Origin: W1P20-047 sp051878795
GTDB lineage: Bacteria > Actinomycetota > Coriobacteriia > Coriobacteriales > Eggerthellaceae
Direction of reading: 5' to 3'
NCBI GenBank assembly: GCA_051878795.1
Contig: JBJEKU010000085.1
Coordinates: forward strand, 1-7,396
DNA length: 7,396 nt
Shown piece by piece: positions 4,969-7,396 of the stretch. Each line of letters starts with the position of its first letter. The stretch's first letter is position 1. The notes below the pieces were generated by a model. The model worked only from the letters and a program-made list of their open reading frames with translations. It was not told the DNA's origin and ran no database searches. A program made the translations under genes and the position numbers.

Positions 4969-6297
4969 ATGAAGCTGACTATCGGAAACGTGCATGTCAA
5001 AGACGTGCAACTGGGTAGTGCCAATTCGTTCGAAAACGGCATCCTGACCATCGATAAGCAGGCTGCCATCGACTACCTGATGGGCGAGGACGACCATATC
5101 ACCGAGCTTGATATCGTCATCGCACGTCCCGGCGATGACACCCGCATCGTGCCCGTCATCGAGACTATCGAAGCCCGTGTCCGCATGGACGGCCGCTGCC
5201 TGTTCCCCGGCGTTACCGGCGAGGTCGTGCCTTGCGGTGAAGGCGAGCTGAAGGCATTCAAGGACTGCTGCGTGACCGTGGTAGGCAAGGAATGGGGTTC
5301 TTTCGGAGACGGCGTTATCGACATGGGCGGCGAAGGCGCAAAGCATACCCGCTGGTCCGAGCTTATCAATATCTGCCTGGTCGGCGACACCGATGAGGAA
5401 TTCGAGCGCCATGAGCAGCAGAAGAAGAACCATGCGCTGCGCTGGGCAGGCCACCGTTTCGCCGAATGGCTGGGCCAGATCGCCAAGGACCTGGAGCCCG
5501 AGGACACCGAGGTCTACGAGTTCGACCCCATCCTGAAGCGCAGCGCCGAACGCAATGCGCTCCCCAACGTTGCCCTGGTCATGCAGCCCCAGTCCCAGAT
5601 GGAGGCCCTGGGCTACAACGACCTGTGGTATGGCTGGGATATGAACCGCTATCTGCCCACCTTCGTAAGTCCCACCGAGCTGTTCGACGGTGCCATGATC
5701 TCCGGTTCGTTCATGCCTGCATCTTCCAAGTGGTCGACCTACGAGATGCAGAACTTCCCCACCGTCAAGGAGCTCTTCAAGTACGACGGCATCGAGTACA
5801 ACTTCGTGGGCATCATCATGTCCAATCTGAACGTTTCCCTGGAACAGAAGGAGCGTTCCTGCGTCATCGCATGCAACATCGCTCAGAACATGGGTGTCGA
5901 CTACGCGATCGTCACCGAAGAAGGCTACGGCAACCCCGATGCCGACTATGTACGCATGCAGGTCATCTTCGAGGATGCGGGCATCCCCGTTGTGGGCATC
6001 TCCAATGAGTCCGACGGCCGCGACGGCTGCGGCCAGCCCCTGGTAACCCTCGACGAGAAGATGAACGCCCTGGTTTCCACCGGCAACGTAGGCGAGCTTA
6101 TCGAGCTGCCCGCATGCGCGACCGTTATCGGCAACCTGGAGGCCATGAACCGCGACGGCATGTCCGGTTCCTGGGGCTATGACGAGATCCTGGGCAAGTC
6201 CGCCCGCGACGACGGCTCCATCATCATGGAGGACAACAACTGGTTCTGCGGCGATCATATCGCCGGCGGATGCCTGAAGACCATGGTCGAAGTGTAA
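4969..6297 (+). CDS. grdI: Betaine/sarcosine/glycine reductase component B, proprotein subunit (GrdI/GrdG family)
   Basis: A 442-residue cytoplasmic protein, the usual length of the component B proproteins. In this complex, component B binds glycine, sarcosine or betaine. Family knowledge says the GrdE-type proprotein is cut near its middle into subunits of about 22 and 25 kDa, with a carbonyl group formed from a cysteine at the new N-terminus. Recognisable blocks are MKLTIGNVHVKDVQLG at the start; FPGVTGEVVPCGEGELKAFK (79-98); VALVMQPQSQMEALGYND (201-218), which runs on to the aromatic LWYGWDMNRYLPTF; FDGAMISGSFMPASSKW (239-255); NFVGIIMSNLN (278-288); and EEGYGNPDADYV (317-328). The expected processing motif SGNC is SGSF here, so Phe248 replaces the cysteine, and there is no Cys between residues 136 and 298. 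The selenoprotein subunit gene follows after 31 bp. The nearby BCCT gene favours betaine (grdI) over sarcosine (grdG), but substrate cannot be read from sequence, so the symbol is provisional. Confidence 0.85.
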   Translation: MKLTIGNVHVKDVQLGSANSFENGILTIDKQAAIDYLMGEDDHITELDIVIARPGDDTRIVPVIETIEARVRMDGRCLFPGVTGEVVPCGEGELKAFKDCCVTVVGKEWGSFGDGVIDMGGEGAKHTRWSELINICLVGDTDEEFERHEQQKKNHALRWAGHRFAEWLGQIAKDLEPEDTEVYEFDPILKRSAERNALPNVALVMQPQSQMEALGYNDLWYGWDMNRYLPTFVSPTELFDGAMISGSFMPASSKWSTYEMQNFPTVKELFKYDGIEYNFVGIIMSNLNVSLEQKERSCVIACNIAQNMGVDYAIVTEEGYGNPDADYVRMQVIFEDAGIPVVGISNESDGRDGCGQPLVTLDEKMNALVSTGNVGELIELPACATVIGNLEAMNRDGMSGSWGYDEILGKSARDDGSIIMEDNNWFCGDHIAGGCLKTMVEV

Positions 6298-6328
6298 GCA
6301 GCGAGTAAGAGGAAAGGAGGAAAACGAA

Positions 6329-7396
6329 ATGAAGAAGGTAATCTATTACGTGAACCAGTTCTTCGGCGGCATCGGCGGCGAAGACACCGCTGATTTCGAG
6401 CCGGAACTGCGCGAAGGTACCGTGGGTCCGTCCGTGGCGGCAAATCAGGCGCTCGAAGGCGCTGAAGTCACCCATACCATCATCTGCGGCGACAACTTCA
6501 TGGGCTCCAACACCGAAGAGGCCATCGCCCGCATCCTGGAAATGCTGGAAGGCAAGGAAATGGACCTGTTCATCGCGGGCCCCGCTTTCCAGGCAGGCCG
6601 TTACGGCGTTGCTTGCGGCAACATCTGCAAGGCGGTGAAGGATAGGTTCGGCGTCGAGGTCATGTCCTCCATGCATTGCGAGAATCCCGGCGTGGAGATG
6701 TTCAAGAAGGACGTCTATATCATGGACGGCGCCAATGCTGCGGCGCGCATGCGCAAGGACGTCAAGAACATGGTCGCTTTCGCGAATAAGCTGCTTTCCG
6801 GCGAAGCTTTGATGGGTGCTGCCGCAGAGGGCTACTTCCCCCGCGGCTGCCGCAAGGAAGTGTTCCTGGAGGACAAGCATGAGAACACTGCCGCTTATCG
6901 TGGCGTGCAGATGCTGATCAAGAGGATCAAGGGCGAGCCCTTCCAGACCGAGCTGGTCATCCCCGAGAAGGATCTGGTACCCATCGCAGAACCCGTTGCG
7001 GACCTTTCGAAGGCAAGGATCGCGATCGTGACCACCGGCGGTATCGTGCCCGTGGACAATCCCGACCGCATCCAGTCCGCATCCGCTACCCGTTGGGGCC
7101 GTTACGACATCGCCGGTCTGGACAAGCTGCCCAACCGCTGGGATGGCGGCCACAAGGTCATCCATGCAGGCTACGATCCGGCAGCCGGTGACAACGATCC
7201 CAACATCACCGTTCCCGTCGACGCGCTGCGCCAGTACGAGAAGGAAGGCAAGATCGGCAAGCTGGATGACTACTACTACACCACGGTAGGCACCGGAACC
7301 ACCGAATCCGAGGCAACCCGCATGGCATCCGAGATGATTCCCCATTTCATCGAGGATGGGGTCGACGCCGTCATCGTGACCTCCACTTGAGGCACC
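6329..7396 (+). CDS. grdH: Betaine/sarcosine/glycine reductase component B selenoprotein subunit, partial (GrdH/GrdF/GrdB family)
   Basis: N-terminal 356 residues of a selenoprotein that is usually about 435 residues; the rest lies beyond the window. The protein takes part in C-N bond cleavage of the bound amine, passing the carboxymethyl group to selenoprotein A. Family blocks are clear: YYVNQFFGGIGGEDTADFEP (6-25), EGTVGPSVAANQAL (29-42), FIAGPAFQAGRYGVACG (81-97), ENPGVEMFKKDVYIMDG (118-134), EGYFPRGCRKE (167-177), VTTGGIVPVDNPDRIQSASA (234-253) and YYYTTVGTGT (315-324). The sequence ends DGVDAVIVTST, then TGA GGC ACC. In GrdB-type proteins this is TST-Sec-GT followed by cysteines, so the TGA (7388-7390) is read as selenocysteine 354, not stop. 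The reading frame is open after it for the two visible codons. AAAGGAGG ends eight bases before the ATG. It lies 31 bp after the proprotein gene, surely in one operon. Betaine specificity (grdH) is inferred from the transporter context; grdF is the main alternative. Confidence 0.9.
7388..7390 (+). other. In-frame TGA, predicted selenocysteine codon
   Basis: The TGA interrupts the conserved GVDAVIVTST-U-GT context of component B selenoproteins, at residue 354 of a protein expected to continue for about 80 more. Bacterial SECIS hairpins lie directly after the codon; only GGCACC is visible, so the element itself cannot be inspected here. Confidence 0.92.

Noticed and set aside
4936..6258. Minus-strand open frame of 440 codons opposite grdI
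   Set aside because: Shadow of a strongly conserved gene; its composition is codon-mirror-like and no ribosome site or domain supports it.
6224..7345. Minus-strand open frame of 373 codons opposite grdH
   Set aside because: Antisense shadow of the selenoprotein gene, without family resemblance.
6329..7390. grdH as a truncated pseudogene ending at TGA
   Set aside because: The TGA sits exactly at the conserved selenocysteine position, the protein before it is intact, and the two codons after it (Gly-Thr) fit the family.
1..7396. CRISPR array, insertion sequence or prophage signatures
   Set aside because: No regularly spaced repeats, transposase or integrase, terminal inverted repeats or att-like duplications were found.

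Overview
The window looks like a chromosomal segment of an anaerobic amino-acid/betaine-fermenting bacterium. The GC-rich third codon positions, AT-rich regulatory gaps, strong AAGGAGG-type ribosome binding sites and protein style suggest a gut actinobacterium of the Coriobacteriia (Eggerthellaceae-like). That placement is an inference; a clostridial relative is not excluded.

Layout: (1) Positions 1-148 hold two hairpins, the second a good terminator for a leftward TetR-family regulator gene (149-799). (2) A 260-bp AT-rich divergent promoter region, rich in small inverted repeats, separates tetR from a rightward BCCT-family transporter gene (1060-2619) with the aromatic signature of betaine/choline/carnitine carriers. 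(3) A 353-bp gap contains a very strong 17-bp hairpin. (4) A DUF3841-family gene of unknown function (2973-3548) follows. (5) A LysR-family regulator gene (3657-4559), resembling the regulators found near selenium-metabolism genes, ends in a clear intrinsic terminator. (6) An AT-rich 336-bp gap carries repeated CGCGATAAG elements, two palindromes and a consensus-like promoter. (7) Two tightly linked genes encode component B of a glycine/sarcosine/betaine-type reductase: the proprotein subunit (GrdI/GrdG/GrdE family, 4969-6297) and the selenoprotein subunit (GrdH/GrdF/GrdB family, from 6329). The selenoprotein gene has an in-frame TGA at 7388-7390, almost certainly a selenocysteine codon. The gene continues past the window end, and only two codons after the TGA are visible.

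Working model: the BCCT carrier imports a quaternary amine, most likely glycine betaine. Component B (GrdI/GrdH) binds it and, with the shared selenoprotein A and acetyl-phosphate-forming protein C encoded elsewhere, reductively cleaves it, giving trimethylamine and acetyl phosphate if the substrate is betaine. The TetR and LysR proteins are the obvious local regulators. A palindromic core ATC(A/G)CGAT sits between the -35 and -10 elements of both the transporter promoter and the grd promoter, which hints at co-regulation.

The most notable points are the recoded TGA, the apparent absence of the processing cysteine in the GrdI-like proprotein (Phe in its place), a Trp-to-Phe change in the BCCT substrate box, and the repeat-rich regulatory region with a hairpin at the predicted 5' end of the grd mRNA.
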